Positions 16,609 through 24,712 of a stretch of DNA of 64,000 bases are shown here, piece by piece. Within the stretch, counting starts at the first letter, position 1. Each line of letters begins with the position of its first letter. The notes under the pieces were generated by a model, which saw only the letters and a program-made list of their open reading frames with translations, searched no databases and was not told the origin of the DNA. Position numbers and translations under genes: made by a program. The stretch is from Cohnella pontilimi (GTDB taxonomy: Bacteria; Bacillota; Bacilli; Paenibacillales; Paenibacillaceae), in assembly GCF_005049045.1 (NCBI RefSeq), contig NZ_SUPK01000009.1:167169-231168 (forward strand), in the 5' to 3' direction.

Positions 16609-17883
16609 GTGGAGATTCGATCGCTCGAAAATAAACAGGTGCCGGAGTACCGATTCAGAGGTACCGGCGCGCTCGCCCTGGGAAGTGCGGTTTTGTTGGT
16701 GGGCGGACTGGCTTTGGCCATGCCTGACGTGGCATTGAGCGCATCTTTGCGCGGGGTCAAGGTGTGGTGGGAAGTGTTATTTCCCGCACTGTTCCCGTTT
16801 TTTGTTCTCTCCGAGCTGCTGCTCGGATTCGGAATCGTTCATTTGGCCGGCACGCTTCTCGATCCTTTGATGAAGCCGCTCTTCCGCCTTCCGGGTGCAG
16901 GCGCGTTCGTGGTGTCCATGGGTTTCGCTTCCGGTTACCCGGTGGGTGCCAAGCTCACTTCCAGACTGATCGAACAAAAGCTCGTGAACCGGGAACAAGG
17001 GGAGCGGCTCGTCGAAATGACCACCACCTCCGATCCGATCTTCTTGATTGGCGCGGTGAGCGTCGGATTTTTCGGACGGCCGGAGGCCGTTCCGGTGCTG
17101 GTGCTCGCCCATTATGGGGGCGCTTTGCTGCTCGGATTTCTGGGCCGTTGGAGGGAGAAACCGGAATCCGCAGCCCCAAGTGCCGAACACAAGTCCATCG
17201 CATCTCCCAACCCTGGCGCCGGCAGACTCCGTTCCGCCATTGTGTCCATGCACCTTGCAAGGCAAGCGGACGGCAGACCGTTTGGCGTACTTTTAAACCA
17301 ATCGATCCAATCTTCCCTTACCTTGATGGTCATAGTAGGCGGCCTCGTCGTTTTTTTCTCCGCCGCTCTCGATTTGCTGGTGCAGAGCGGTGTGTTGACC
17401 CCTATGCGCCAGGCTTCCGCCTGGATCCTTTCCATGGCCGGGATGCCTGCGGAACTGTCTTCCTCCTTCATTAAAGGCACCTTTGAAGTGACATTAGGCG
17501 CACGGGCGGCGGCAGAAGCAGCGGCGGAAGGCGCTCCCCTCCCCTTGGTCGACAGGCTGGCCGCAGCAGCCTTCGCCTTGTCTTGGGCCGGCTTATCCGT
17601 ACACGCCCAGGTAGCCGGCTTGATGGGCCGCACGGGCTGGCGGTACGGTCCTTTCGCGCGCACACGTTTCCTCCACGGCTTATTGGCGGCCGGTCTTGTC
17701 TATGTTTTGTGGCCATTATTCCACTTTGCCTCGGCAGCCGGTTTACCCGTCTGGTTGAATGCTGCGGCCGCCCCGCGTATCGAACACGTGCTGTGGCCGC
17801 CTCTCTTGGCGATCGCCGTCTTGGCATCACTGACGGCTGCGGGTGCTGCCGCTTGTCTGATCGGAGGTTTACGGCGCCGCTAA
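16609..17883 (+). CDS. ylbJ: Sporulation integral membrane protein YlbJ
   Basis: A 424-residue polytopic protein with the YlbJ/nucleoside-recognition layout. Conserved parts are GVKVWWEVLFPALFPFFVLS near 40-60 and GFASGYPVGAKLTSRL near 105. YlbJ is a mother-cell (sigma-E) protein needed for spore cortex formation; it has been linked to dipicolinate movement in some spore formers. GTG at 16609 is preceded by CGGAGGTG. NAD kinase follows on the same strand. Confidence 0.93.
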   Translation: MEIRSLENKQVPEYRFRGTGALALGSAVLLVGGLALAMPDVALSASLRGVKVWWEVLFPALFPFFVLSELLLGFGIVHLAGTLLDPLMKPLFRLPGAGAFVVSMGFASGYPVGAKLTSRLIEQKLVNREQGERLVEMTTTSDPIFLIGAVSVGFFGRPEAVPVLVLAHYGGALLLGFLGRWREKPESAAPSAEHKSIASPNPGAGRLRSAIVSMHLARQADGRPFGVLLNQSIQSSLTLMVIVGGLVVFFSAALDLLVQSGVLTPMRQASAWILSMAGMPAELSSSFIKGTFEVTLGARAAAEAAAEGAPLPLVDRLAAAAFALSWAGLSVHAQVAGLMGRTGWRYGPFARTRFLHGLLAAGLVYVLWPLFHFASAAGLPVWLNAAAAPRIEHVLWPPLLAIAVLASLTAAGAAACLIGGLRRR

Positions 17884-17979
17884 GATCGAAATGCCCGCGT
17901 GAGGATTGTTTTCCCGACCTTTATTGTTTATGATCGAATAAAGAAAACAGGGAATAGCCCTCGCAAAGGAGCGTCACCG

Positions 17980-18774
17980 TTGAAATATGCGCTGCTCGAC
18001 CGCGGAGATCGATTGTCCCGGGAACTCTCGGAACAATTTCAGACCCTGGCGGCGGCCCGCGGGCTTACGCCGGACGACACAGCACCCGAGCTCGTTCTTT
18101 CCATCGGAGGGGACGGCACGCTTTTGCAAGCATTTCATCGTTTTAAAGACCGGGTGGACGATGTCTCCTTCGTCGGAGTTCATACCGGACACCTTGGGTT
18201 CTATGCCGACTGGCAAAAGGACGAGCTCCCCACGCTCGTCGAATTTATCGCAACCAAACAACCGTGGAAGGTGAGCTATCCGCTCATCCAGATCGATATC
18301 GTCACCGATGCGTCCACCGTCTCGCATTTGGCGCTCAACGAATTTTCCTTGAAAAGCGTCGACGGCACGCTGGTGGCAGGCATCAACATTAACGACGAGC
18401 CTTTCGAAATGTTCCGGGGAGACGGCATCGTGGTCTCCACGCCTTCCGGAAGTACGGGGTACAACAAAAGTTTGGGCGGAGCGATCATTCATCCGTCCCT
18501 CGAGGCCATTCAAATCGCCGAACTCGCCTCGATCAACAACCGGGTGTACCGGACGCTCGGCTCTTCGATCGTACTGCCGAAGCATCATCACTGCGATATT
18601 ACTCCGGACCCGGAAGAGCAGCTCTATCTCGGCATCGATCACCTGGTCATGCCGATGACAGGCGTACGTTCCATCATCTGCCGCGTGGCGGAATCGAAGA
18701 TCACGTTCGCCCGTTACCGCCCGTTTCCGTTCTGGAATCGGGTGAGGAGCGCATTCATCGGCTCCGAGAATTGA
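17980..18774 (+). CDS. nadK: NAD kinase
   Basis: It phosphorylates NAD to NADP in the cytoplasm. The 264-residue product has the GGDGT motif at 43-47 (LVLSIGGDGTLLQAF), the NE/S block LALNEFSLKS and the GDGIVVSTPSGSTGYNKSLGG substrate loop. TTG at 17980 is chosen because AAAGGAGCG lies about 7 bp upstream; the frame is open further upstream without a ribosome site. Length equals Bacillus NadF/PpnK. A terminator follows. Confidence 0.95.
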   Translation: MKYALLDRGDRLSRELSEQFQTLAAARGLTPDDTAPELVLSIGGDGTLLQAFHRFKDRVDDVSFVGVHTGHLGFYADWQKDELPTLVEFIATKQPWKVSYPLIQIDIVTDASTVSHLALNEFSLKSVDGTLVAGININDEPFEMFRGDGIVVSTPSGSTGYNKSLGGAIIHPSLEAIQIAELASINNRVYRTLGSSIVLPKHHHCDITPDPEEQLYLGIDHLVMPMTGVRSIICRVAESKITFARYRPFPFWNRVRSAFIGSEN

Positions 18775-18786
18775 ATCTAACAAGCA

Positions 18787-18817
18787 AAGGGGATGAACCT
18801 CACCGGTTCATCCCCTT
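18787..18817. terminator. Bidirectional terminator between nadK and yutD
   Basis: AAGGGGATGAACC/GGTTCATCCCCTT, a 13-bp perfect inverted repeat between convergent genes. Confidence 0.9.
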
Positions 18818-18829
18818 CTCGTTCTGCAG

Positions 18830-19750
18830 TTATTCGTTGCCGCGATTATGAAAATCCGGCCTGTTTCCGGCTTCGCGAGGGCCGCCCTCGGGCCGGTTGG
18901 GCTTGCCGCCGAAGCGATTTCTGCGGCGGTTTTTGCCGGGCCAGCGGCCTCCGTTCTTGGCGCCTTCCGGCCGTTCCGCGGACCGGACCGGCTCTGCCGG
19001 CCTAATGCTGCCGCCGGCCGCGGGTCTTTCGCCCCCTTGCGGACGCGGCCCCCGCTGCCCTTGCGGCCTTCCGCCCGAGCGGCCTTCCGCTGCGGCGGCT
19101 TGTCCGCCGCCGGAACGTTTGTCCGCTCCGCCGCCGTACGGCCGGCTTCCCTGCCGTCCAAAGCCGCCATCACCTTGGCGGGACGAACGCGCATCGCCGC
19201 CGGTCTTGCCTGCCGCCGCGGACTGCGCCTGCTGATTGCGGCGCTCCGCCTCTTGCGCGGCACGCGCGACGGCTGCCGCCCCGGGGACGCGCACCGGTCC
19301 GCCCGGCCTCTCCTTCAGCGGCCAGCGCATTAACATGCCGCCCGTCGCCGCTGCCGCCGTTTCCGCCGTCGTCTGCGCCGCCGCTTCCGAAGAAGCGGCC
19401 GACTCCGCCGCGGATTCCGGGGATTGGACCGACAGGCCCAGATCGATAATTGGAGTTCCCGGCGGCAATGCGTCCACATCCGCCCTCGTCAAGACAAAAT
19501 AAGCGCAGCCGAAATTGCAATATTCGTTCAAATAATCGACCAGGCTGGAAATCGTCGTTTCCTTGGTCGCACGCGGATGACCGTCCTTATAAAAGCCGCG
19601 GAGCCTGAGCTGGCTGTAACCCCAGTCGCCCACGATATAATCGTAGCGGTCAAGCACCTCGCTGTAACGTTCCTTGAACGCTTCCGGGTTCCATCCGTTT
19701 TTGTGCTCATGCACGAGTGTAAAGGCGTTTCCGCCTGTCGAAACGATCAC
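18830..19750 (-). CDS. yutD: YutD-like protein with long Gly/Arg/Pro-rich tail
   Basis: Residues 1-95 match the YutD family (DUF1027): FTLVHEHKNGWNPEAFKERY, the DRYDYIVGDWGYSQLRLRGF block and LNEYCNFGCAYFVLTR. YutD function is unknown. Bacillus YutD stops at about 100 residues; here a further 200 residues of low-complexity Ala, then Gly/Arg/Pro/Gln sequence follow, with RPQGQRGPRPQGG-like patches and a very basic WPGKNRRRNRFGG near the end. The tail looks disordered and RNA-binding-like (inference). Gene context (lipA, lytH, yunB) equals the Bacillus yut/yun region. Confidence 0.88.
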   Translation of the reverse strand: MIVSTGGNAFTLVHEHKNGWNPEAFKERYSEVLDRYDYIVGDWGYSQLRLRGFYKDGHPRATKETTISSLVDYLNEYCNFGCAYFVLTRADVDALPPGTPIIDLGLSVQSPESAAESAASSEAAAQTTAETAAAATGGMLMRWPLKERPGGPVRVPGAAAVARAAQEAERRNQQAQSAAAGKTGGDARSSRQGDGGFGRQGSRPYGGGADKRSGGGQAAAAEGRSGGRPQGQRGPRPQGGERPAAGGSIRPAEPVRSAERPEGAKNGGRWPGKNRRRNRFGGKPNRPEGGPREAGNRPDFHNRGNE

Positions 19751-19766
19751 GGTATCTCCTCCCGGT

Positions 19767-20657
19767 TCAAGCCTTGCCGGCTTCAGCTGCCGCCGCGGAC
19801 TTGACCTGTTCGTGTGCGTGATAGGAGCTTCGTACGAACGGACCCGACTCTACATGAGAGAAACCGCGGGCCAATCCTTCTTCTTTCAGCCGTGCGAATT
19901 CATCGGGATGTACGTATCGCTCCACGGCTAAGTGTGTTGGAGTCGGCTGCAAATACTGTCCGAGCGTCAAAATACCGCAATCGACCGCGCGCAGGTCGTC
20001 CATCGTTTGCAGCACTTCTTCTATTGTTTCCCCGACGCCGAGCATCAAGCTGGACTTGGTCGGAATGTGCGGTTTCAACTCCTTCGCCCGCCGCAGCAGT
20101 TCCAAGGAACGATGGTATTTAGCCTTCGCCCTCACGCGGTCCGAAAGCCGTTCCACCGTCTCCACATTGTGATTGAGAATATCCGGGTTAGCATCCATCA
20201 CGATTTTCAGCGATTCGAGATCGCCCTGAAAATCGGGAATCAGGACCTCCACGCTGCACAGGGGCAGCCTTCGGCGAATCGCCTGTATGGTAGCCGCGAA
20301 TATGGACGCGCCTCCATCCTTCAAATCGTCCCGGGCCACGGAGGTGACGACGCAATGCCGCAAGCCCATCTGTTCGGCCGCTTCGGCGACGCGCTCCGGC
20401 TCCTGCAGATCCAACTCGGTGGGCAGTCCCGTTTTGACGGCGCAAAACCGGCACGCCCTCGTGCAAATATCTCCTAAAATCATGAACGTCGCGGTACGGT
20501 TGGCCCAGCATTCGTAAATGTTGGGGCAACGCGCTTCCTCGCATACGGTATGCAAAGTCCGGCTGCGCATCATATCTTTGAGCTCGCGATACGGCTCGCC
20601 GGTCGTGAGCTTAATTTTCAGCCAGTCGGGTTTTCGCGGTTGTGCCTTGCTCGTCAT
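19767..20657 (-). CDS. lipA: Lipoyl synthase
   Basis: A radical SAM enzyme inserting sulphur at C6 and C8 of protein-bound octanoyl groups. The auxiliary cluster cysteines are at 39, 44 and 50 ([12 protein letters not shown]) and the radical SAM cysteines at 65, 69 and 72 (CTRACRFC). The 296-residue length and the C-terminal RSSYHAHEQ block fit LipA. ATG with AGAGGGGAA upstream is preferred over an earlier in-frame start. It is transcribed toward yutD. Confidence 0.97.
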   Translation of the reverse strand: MTSKAQPRKPDWLKIKLTTGEPYRELKDMMRSRTLHTVCEEARCPNIYECWANRTATFMILGDICTRACRFCAVKTGLPTELDLQEPERVAEAAEQMGLRHCVVTSVARDDLKDGGASIFAATIQAIRRRLPLCSVEVLIPDFQGDLESLKIVMDANPDILNHNVETVERLSDRVRAKAKYHRSLELLRRAKELKPHIPTKSSLMLGVGETIEEVLQTMDDLRAVDCGILTLGQYLQPTPTHLAVERYVHPDEFARLKEEGLARGFSHVESGPFVRSSYHAHEQVKSAAAAEAGKA

Positions 20658-20785
20658 CGCTGTTCCCCTCTTTCTGTCCCCTATTATAGCATGATTCGGA
20701 TAAAAACCAATGATTTGCAAACCCTACAGCTACCTGTGAAACGAGGCGGCATGGTCGTATTCCGCCGTGAAGGAGGGCATCCGCA

Positions 20786-21850
20786 TTGCTGCGGCGAAGA
20801 CAATCCGGCGAACACCGGCGTTGCCGCTTGGGTAAAGCGGCTGTAACCGGTATTCTTGCATTTTTGTGCTTGTCCACGTTATCCGTACCGTTCGTACATG
20901 GGGACGAAAAACCGAAAACAGCGCCAAACGGAGCGGAAACAGTTCGCCGGCTGTACGAGAAGGTCGGCCGATCCGTCGGACTTCCCCCGCACCTGGTCGC
21001 TGCCATCGATCGTTACGAGCTGACGATCAGCCGTGCCCGCCGAAAAACGAGACCGCTTGCTCTCAACGCTTTAACCGGCATCTACATCCCCGACACCCGA
21101 TGGGCTGGCGAATTAAACCCGGATCCGGGCGATACGGTACCGGTGTCCATCCGGTTTTTCGGCGGGATCGGACGGGACGGTTCCGGCGACGGCATCGCCG
21201 ACCGCCGGAACGACGTCGACCTTCTATATACCGTGGCGAGCCGGGTACGCGAATATGGTTCCGGAAACGACGACTTCGCCATCGGCCTGTGGGAATATTA
21301 CCACAATATCCGCGCGGTCCAACGGGTCATGCAATTCGCCAAACTGTACGAAGCGTTCGGCAAATCAGATTTGTCCAAGCACGCATTTCCTCTGCCTCTC
21401 AATTCCAATTACACTTATCGCAGCACATGGGGCTACAGCAGGAGCTGGGGCGGGTATCGGATTCATGAAGGCACTGACCTCTTCGCCGGCTATGGCGTGC
21501 CGGTCCGGAGCACAAGCTACGGTATTGTCGAATTAAAAGGCTGGAATAAATTCGGCGGCTGGAGAATCGGCATCCGTGACCTGGATAACTTGTATCATTA
21601 TTACGCCCATCTGTCGGGGTACAACAAATCGCTCAAGGTCGGAGACCTTGTCCGCCCCGGAGACGTGATCGGCTGGGTCGGCAGCTCCGGTTACGGACGA
21701 CCGGGTACGCAAGGCAAATTTCCGCCGCATCTCCATTACGGGATTTACCGGGACAGGGGGATGGTCGAGTGGGCGTTCGATCCGTTCCCTCTGTTGAAAC
21801 AATGGGAACGGGAAGAACAAAAAGCGCTCCGGATGAACCGGAAGCGCTAG
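20786..21850 (+). CDS. lytH: M23 peptidase LytH (YunA), sporulation-type endopeptidase
   Basis: A secreted 354-residue protein: signal peptide at about 10-40, a helical middle region and a C-terminal LytM/M23 zinc domain with HEGTD near 227-231 and HLH near 315-317. LytH of Bacillus trims cortex stem peptides to single L-alanine during sporulation. Assignment to LytH rather than a generic M23 enzyme rests on the neighbours lipA and yunB. The start is TTG with GAAGGAGGG 7 bp upstream. Confidence 0.85.
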   Translation: MLRRRQSGEHRRCRLGKAAVTGILAFLCLSTLSVPFVHGDEKPKTAPNGAETVRRLYEKVGRSVGLPPHLVAAIDRYELTISRARRKTRPLALNALTGIYIPDTRWAGELNPDPGDTVPVSIRFFGGIGRDGSGDGIADRRNDVDLLYTVASRVREYGSGNDDFAIGLWEYYHNIRAVQRVMQFAKLYEAFGKSDLSKHAFPLPLNSNYTYRSTWGYSRSWGGYRIHEGTDLFAGYGVPVRSTSYGIVELKGWNKFGGWRIGIRDLDNLYHYYAHLSGYNKSLKVGDLVRPGDVIGWVGSSGYGRPGTQGKFPPHLHYGIYRDRGMVEWAFDPFPLLKQWEREEQKALRMNRKR

Positions 21851-22707
21851 TGGGAAGCGGACGGCTGCGGCTGGGACGGCAGCGAAATCGCCGGAGCCTG
21901 AGGAGCTTTGCTGCCTACCGCGTTACCTTGATTGTCATAGTAGTACATCGGCACATTGCCCACGACAAGCGCGTAGGACAACGGGATTTCCGTCTCCAGC
22001 GTGTCGGGATCCTGATCGAACGGGATCACGACGGCAATTTCCGTGCGGATTTTGATAAATACTTCCACGAGCAGCATGTTGATGCCCGACTGGGTCTGGC
22101 GGGTCCCGACTTCGGCCCGCACGGCGCTCGCCGGGTGAAAGCTGACCGAAACTCTCGGACCGAATGCCGACAGCAGCGGACTGTTCATCGCGTGCCCGAT
22201 CGGAATATGTTCGGGAACCTCTTCCTTCTCCTTCAATACCCGCTCCACCGTTTGAATCGTCCGGGAAGTCAGCTTCATCTGCTCCCGGTAGTCGATCAGA
22301 AACCCGGTAACCTTACCCTGGCTGTCGAGCTTCCAGCTGATCATTTTGTCGGCATCCGCCGTTTGCGCGATTTCCTGCGTAATGGCCGTATTGATCGCTT
22401 CCGTCGCCATTTGTTTGATTCGTACCTTCGCCAAGAACAGCAGCGGCCCCTTGATTTCCTTATCGAAAAACACAAAAGACTGAACGATTGCGAACAGCAG
22501 GAGAAGCAACAGGAGGATCGCCCATTGCTTGCGTCCCAATTTCTTGCGCCGTTTGGGCGGACGCGGCGTCCATTTTTTCGCCTGCATCCCGCCGGATGAG
22601 CCGGAACCGGGCAGCCGCCACTTCGGCGATCCCCACCGGCGAGGTGCCGGCTTCGGAGGCGACCAGTTTCGGAGCGCCGGAAAACCACTTCCCCATCTGC
22701 GCCGCAT
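21847..22707 (-). CDS. yunB: Sporulation protein YunB
   Basis: A 286-residue protein with a basic, Pro/Trp-rich N-terminus, one membrane helix at about 47-67 (QWAILLLLLLLFAIVQSF), and a conserved extracytoplasmic domain (AITQEIAQTADADKMISW, IPIGHAMNSPLLSAFGPRV). YunB is a sigma-E-controlled protein of unknown mechanism in Bacillus. ATG at 22707 has GGGGAGG upstream. Its stop codon overlaps the lytH stop codon on the opposite strand. Confidence 0.9.
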   Translation of the reverse strand: MRRRWGSGFPALRNWSPPKPAPRRWGSPKWRLPGSGSSGGMQAKKWTPRPPKRRKKLGRKQWAILLLLLLLFAIVQSFVFFDKEIKGPLLFLAKVRIKQMATEAINTAITQEIAQTADADKMISWKLDSQGKVTGFLIDYREQMKLTSRTIQTVERVLKEKEEVPEHIPIGHAMNSPLLSAFGPRVSVSFHPASAVRAEVGTRQTQSGINMLLVEVFIKIRTEIAVVIPFDQDPDTLETEIPLSYALVVGNVPMYYYDNQGNAVGSKAPQAPAISLPSQPQPSASH

Positions 22708-22769
22708 GAGCGACCTCCCCGCATGCAAGTCCTTTTTCTCCGTTGTCTCATGAATATGCCGCGGCCGCC

Positions 22770-22803
22770 AAAAAAAGAAGGAAGCGCAGTCCGCGCTTCC
22801 TTC
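22770..22803 (-). terminator. Terminator after the SRAP-like gene
   Basis: GAAGGAAGCG/CGCTTCCTTC hairpin followed on the minus strand by seven T residues, starting a few bases after the stop codon. Confidence 0.88.
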
Positions 22804-22805
22804 CT

Positions 22806-23405
22806 TTACGGCAACACCGGCTCTGTCCGGTACTCGGGCTCGGGAATCGAGAGCAGCAGTTCGCGCACCGATTCCAGCCGGTTATAGGCCGGATCCAGCC
22901 ATTTGTCCATCGCTTCCCCTTCCAGGATGAGCGGCATGCTGCCTTCCGCTCCGTAACCGGACGCGGTCACGATCGTGCACATCGGATATTCCTGTTTTTC
23001 CGAGTCCAGCCATACGTCGAACAAACCGGCCACGCCGAACACCCGCTTTTCCGCATGCCGGCGGCGGTAGACCGCGATCCGTTTTTTCCCTTCCCGGCGT
23101 TCAAAAAGCAGTGCGCTGCACGGGATGACGCAACGTTTTTTGGCGAGCATGTTCAGCAAATAACGTTTTTCTCCCAAGGTCGCTCTGTCCGCATGAAGGG
23201 AACTTTTGCCCCAATACGGCATTAACCCCCACCGCTGCGCGCTCAGCCAGCGCTGTCCTCCGATCGGCCGGATGACGGGAATTTGACCCGTCGGCTCGTA
23301 CTGCTCCTTTTCGAAAAATGCGTACTCGATCCGGTCCACCTTGAATTCGCTCGTCAAGTCCGCCAGTTCTGCCGTCAAAGCGTATCGCTCATTCATGGAT
23401 GTCAC
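22806..23405 (-). CDS. SRAP (HMCES/YedK-like) protein lacking the catalytic cysteine
   Basis: About 199 residues of SRAP fold: RWGLMPYWGK, IPCSALLFERREGKKRIAVY, VFGVAGLFDVW and a C-terminal MPLILEGEAMDKWLDP block. Active SRAP proteins start MCGR, with Cys2 forming a DNA-protein crosslink at abasic sites. Here the equivalent is MNERYALTAEL and no Cys can be placed at position 2 from any start. The usual HxRMP active-site His is replaced (GAEGSMPLIL). GTG at 23405 has GGAGG 7 bp upstream; ATG at 23396 is the alternative. It probably does not crosslink abasic DNA. Confidence 0.85.
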   Translation of the reverse strand: MTSMNERYALTAELADLTSEFKVDRIEYAFFEKEQYEPTGQIPVIRPIGGQRWLSAQRWGLMPYWGKSSLHADRATLGEKRYLLNMLAKKRCVIPCSALLFERREGKKRIAVYRRRHAEKRVFGVAGLFDVWLDSEKQEYPMCTIVTASGYGAEGSMPLILEGEAMDKWLDPAYNRLESVRELLLSIPEPEYRTEPVLP

Positions 23406-23452
23406 CACCGTTTCCTCCGATAAATGGATAGGATTAACGGTAGCTTCCTCTT

Positions 23453-24010
23453 TTAAACGCGAAACAATCCATACCCCGGCAGGTCGACAATCGGCTTGCG
23501 GTCCGCGGCCAGCCCCGGCTCGCGGCCGTGGAGCGCCACGTCCGCGAGCCACCGGGTGAAACCGGCGACGTTCATGCCTTCCATCTCCTGTGAGCTGAAA
23601 AACCCCGCCGCATCCACTTCAAATCCGTCCGGCTTCGGTTCGCCTGCGACATACTCCATCGAGAAGGCGATATACACGTTATGAATGCTTCTCGGCTGAT
23701 CCCGAACGGCTACGATGTTTTGGACAACCGCCCGGACGCCGCTCTCTTCGAAAACTTCCCGCTCGATCGTTTCCGCGATCGGTTCCAGCTGCTCGATATA
23801 ACCGCCGGGATTCGTCCAAAATCCTTTACCCGGCTCTTGCGCCCGGCGCACGAGCAGCAATTTACCGTCCTTGACCACGAGCGCTCCGACCCCGATACTG
23901 TAATTCCCCCAATGAACGAAAGCGCACTGTGTGCACGCGTTTCTCATCGTCCCGTCGAAGTCTCGCCATTCCATCGCATGTCCGCATAAACTGCAAAATT
24001 TGGCTTCCAA
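23453..24010 (-). CDS. Nudix hydrolase with zinc ribbon
   Basis: A 185-residue protein with an N-terminal zinc ribbon (Cys 6, 9, 26, 29) and a complete Nudix box at about 70-92 (G-x5-E-x7-REVFEESGV), which binds metal and hydrolyses a nucleoside diphosphate linked to X. The ribbon is similar to NudC-type proteins, but the substrate cannot be told. TTG at 24010 has GAGGTGG upstream; an ATG at 24043 is a less likely start. It is followed by the SRAP-like gene on the same strand, 47 bp away. Confidence 0.88.
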   Translation of the reverse strand: MEAKFCSLCGHAMEWRDFDGTMRNACTQCAFVHWGNYSIGVGALVVKDGKLLLVRRAQEPGKGFWTNPGGYIEQLEPIAETIEREVFEESGVRAVVQNIVAVRDQPRSIHNVYIAFSMEYVAGEPKPDGFEVDAAGFFSSQEMEGMNVAGFTRWLADVALHGREPGLAADRKPIVDLPGYGLFRV

Positions 24011-24114
24011 TAGGCCACCTCGAATTTCTAGATCGCTTTCCATATGTACAAGTCGATTATACTGCCACCTCACTACATTCGCGAATGCAATCCTTATTCC
24101 TTCATCTACGCAAC

Positions 24115-24142
24115 AAGCTCCTCTCCTAAAGGAGAAGAGCTT
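24115..24142 (-). terminator. Strong hairpin, possible terminator
   Basis: AAGCTCCTCTCC/GGAGAAGAGCTT with a three-base loop, 23 bp after the P-loop kinase gene. The T tail is short (TTGTTG), so termination is plausible rather than certain. Confidence 0.6.
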
Positions 24143-24164
24143 GCGCCATAAGACGAATTGACCT

Positions 24165-24692
24165 CTAAAATTTTAAGCTGTACCGGGAATCCGACAAAAT
24201 CGACGCCACGACTTCAGCGGTCTCCATACTTGAGATGTCCAGCAGATGCTGACGATTGATCTCCAGATTCGCGAGTTTCTGCATCAAGAACACGGACCGG
24301 TTGATCAAATACTCGTCTCCCCGCTTTTTGAGTCTCTGCGATAAAGCTGTCTCGTCCGCCCATAGTACGATGTATCGAATGTCTACGTCTAAATCCTTTA
24401 ACTTCTCGCAAAACCACATGAGCTCTTCTTCCACCACATAATCAACTACGACATCGAAGCCGTGCACCAAGAAATTCCGGGTCAACAGCACGATGTTCTC
24501 CCATGTCATGGATATCAGCTTCTCCCAGGGGACTTCCTGCACAGGCATGTGCATGAGGAGATCCCCTTCGAGTCTGACCGCTGCGCCTTGCAATGTCCGA
24601 GACAATTCCCCAGCCGTAGTGGACTTGCCGACGCCGACTGGGCCGGAGATGAGATAGACGGTTTTCCCGTGATTTTGTGGCAAGCGAATCAT
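24165..24692 (-). CDS. P-loop nucleotide kinase-like protein
   Basis: A 175-residue protein beginning with strand VYLISG and the Walker A motif GPVGVGKST near residue 17-25. DVVVDYVVEEEL may be the second acidic site, and a lid-like SQRLKKRGDEYLINR follows. The size and pattern recall small-molecule or nucleoside kinases of the AAA/shikimate-like group; the substrate is unknown. Start is uncertain: the ATG touches AAAGG, while a TTG 9 bp later has better spacing. It follows the deacetylase-like gene by 20 bp and may be co-transcribed. Confidence 0.75.
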   Translation of the reverse strand: MIRLPQNHGKTVYLISGPVGVGKSTTAGELSRTLQGAAVRLEGDLLMHMPVQEVPWEKLISMTWENIVLLTRNFLVHGFDVVVDYVVEEELMWFCEKLKDLDVDIRYIVLWADETALSQRLKKRGDEYLINRSVFLMQKLANLEINRQHLLDISSMETAEVVASILSDSRYSLKF

Positions 24693-24712
24693 CCTTTGTG
24701 CCTAATTGGTAA

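Noticed and set aside
24010..24043. ATG 24043 as the Nudix start
   Set aside because: No ribosome site precedes it, whereas GAGGTGG precedes TTG 24010; left as an alternative.
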